64,000 nucleotides of DNA from the NCBI RefSeq assembly GCF_007197575.1, contig NZ_CP041616.1:2914001-2978000 (forward strand), read 5' to 3'. Source of the DNA: Ornithinimicrobium ciconiae (lineage in GTDB: Bacteria > Actinomycetota > Actinomycetes > Actinomycetales > Dermatophilaceae). Position 1 is the first letter of the stretch; each line of letters opens with the position of its first letter. The translations under genes and the position numbers were made by a program. Below the pieces are notes generated by a model, which saw only the letters and a list, made by a program, of their open reading frames with translations, had not been told where the DNA came from and ran no database searches. Of this stretch, positions 63,715 to 64,000 are shown piece after piece.

Positions 63715-64000
63715 GTGCTCACCCCTCACCAGGCGCTCACCGACCTCGTCCGGGAGGACCCCACCCGGCCCGCCGTGACGTTCTATGACGACACCCCCGG
63801 ACCGACGCAGGGCGAGCGCATCGAGATCTCGCGCCGCGTGCTGGACAACTGGGTCGCCAAGGCCGCCAACGCGCTGCAGGAGGGGCTTGACGTGCAGCGC
63901 GGGTCCGTGGTGCTGCTGGACCTGCCGTCCCCGCACTGGCGCGCCTGCTACTGGGCCCTGGCCGTGTGGGCCGTCGGCGCCACCCTGACGCTGGACCCCC
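63715..64000 (+). CDS. TIGR03089 family protein, N-terminal part (runs off the window)
   Basis: The visible 95 residues start LTPHQALTDLVREDPTRPAV and continue with VVLLDLPSPHWRACYWALAVW, the pattern of TIGR03089, an actinobacterial family that resembles the N-terminal part of AMP-forming acyl-CoA ligases but lacks most of the catalytic domain. Its function is unknown. The gene is open at the right edge. It lies near fbiB in M. tuberculosis as well (Rv3268 by position). The start is set by the hexamer TAGCGT 6 nt upstream. Confidence 0.8.
   Translation, partial: MLTPHQALTDLVREDPTRPAVTFYDDTPGPTQGERIEISRRVLDNWVAKAANALQEGLDVQRGSVVLLDLPSPHWRACYWALAVWAVGATLTLDP

Overview
This is a high-GC actinobacterial chromosome segment. 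WhiB regulators, the MtrAB-LpqB system, mycothione reductase (mycothiol chemistry), FbiA/FbiB (F420), PdtaS, DUF3499, Rv3235-type and TIGR03089 proteins all point to Actinomycetota. The overall style suggests Micrococcales, possibly the Intrasporangiaceae/Ornithinimicrobium neighbourhood, but the family is a guess. I see no rRNA, tRNA, prophage, insertion sequence or CRISPR array. The window is nearly all coding and reads as core chromosome with a few accessory inserts.

Layout. 1-933: the end of an HNH/DUF222 protein and a lipoprotein gene interrupted by an in-frame TGA. 946-6561: hflX, an RsmC-like methyltransferase, a membrane protein coupled to a cupredoxin lipoprotein, an MFS exporter and miaA. 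6750-11343: the PPDK regulatory protein, pyruvate phosphate dikinase and an FhuF-like Fe-S protein. 11496-14856: an amidohydrolase, whiB1 and pdtaS. 14916-24533: the 1,599-residue NAD-glutamate dehydrogenase, two small coupled genes (one DUF2505), pruA, a small conserved protein and a WS/DGAT-type acyltransferase. Together gdh and pruA give proline/glutamate catabolism. 24546-29375: a poorly understood set made of a CpaE-like ATPase, a CpaB-like SAF protein, a small HTH protein, a conserved hypothetical, a LysM membrane protein and an Rv3235-family protein. 29382-39221: secA, a large secreted nuclease, a YcaQ-type glycosylase, hpf and comF. 39308-44969: the operon ahcY-mtrA-mtrB-lpqB. 45130-51161: mycothione reductase, kynA-kynU and three little-known genes. 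51086-64000: a SIS isomerase-like gene, a Trm112-like gene, manB, DUF3499, a zincin-like gene, DUF5719, a giant membrane glycosyltransferase, whiB2, fbiA, fbiB, an AlkA-like glycosylase and the start of a TIGR03089 gene.

The backbone follows the order known from Mycobacterium tuberculosis between about Rv3219 and Rv3268 (whiB1/pdtaS, Rv3235/secA1, hpf, comF, lpqB-mtrB-mtrA-sahH, Rv3256c-manB-Rv3258c-Rv3259, whiB2, fbiA-fbiB, TIGR03089). Groups such as secreted nuclease/ycaQ and mycothione reductase/kyn are inserted.

The most distinctive signals are regulatory. Many genes carry a TANNNT hexamer exactly 6 or 7 nt before the start codon, the signature of leaderless transcripts. The same signature sits in front of very short ORFs upstream of ppdK, the LysM gene and hpf, which suggests leader peptides. 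A perfect 40-bp palindrome lies exactly midway between the predicted start codons of miaA and the PPDK regulator gene. Short tandem repeats occur at several gene ends.
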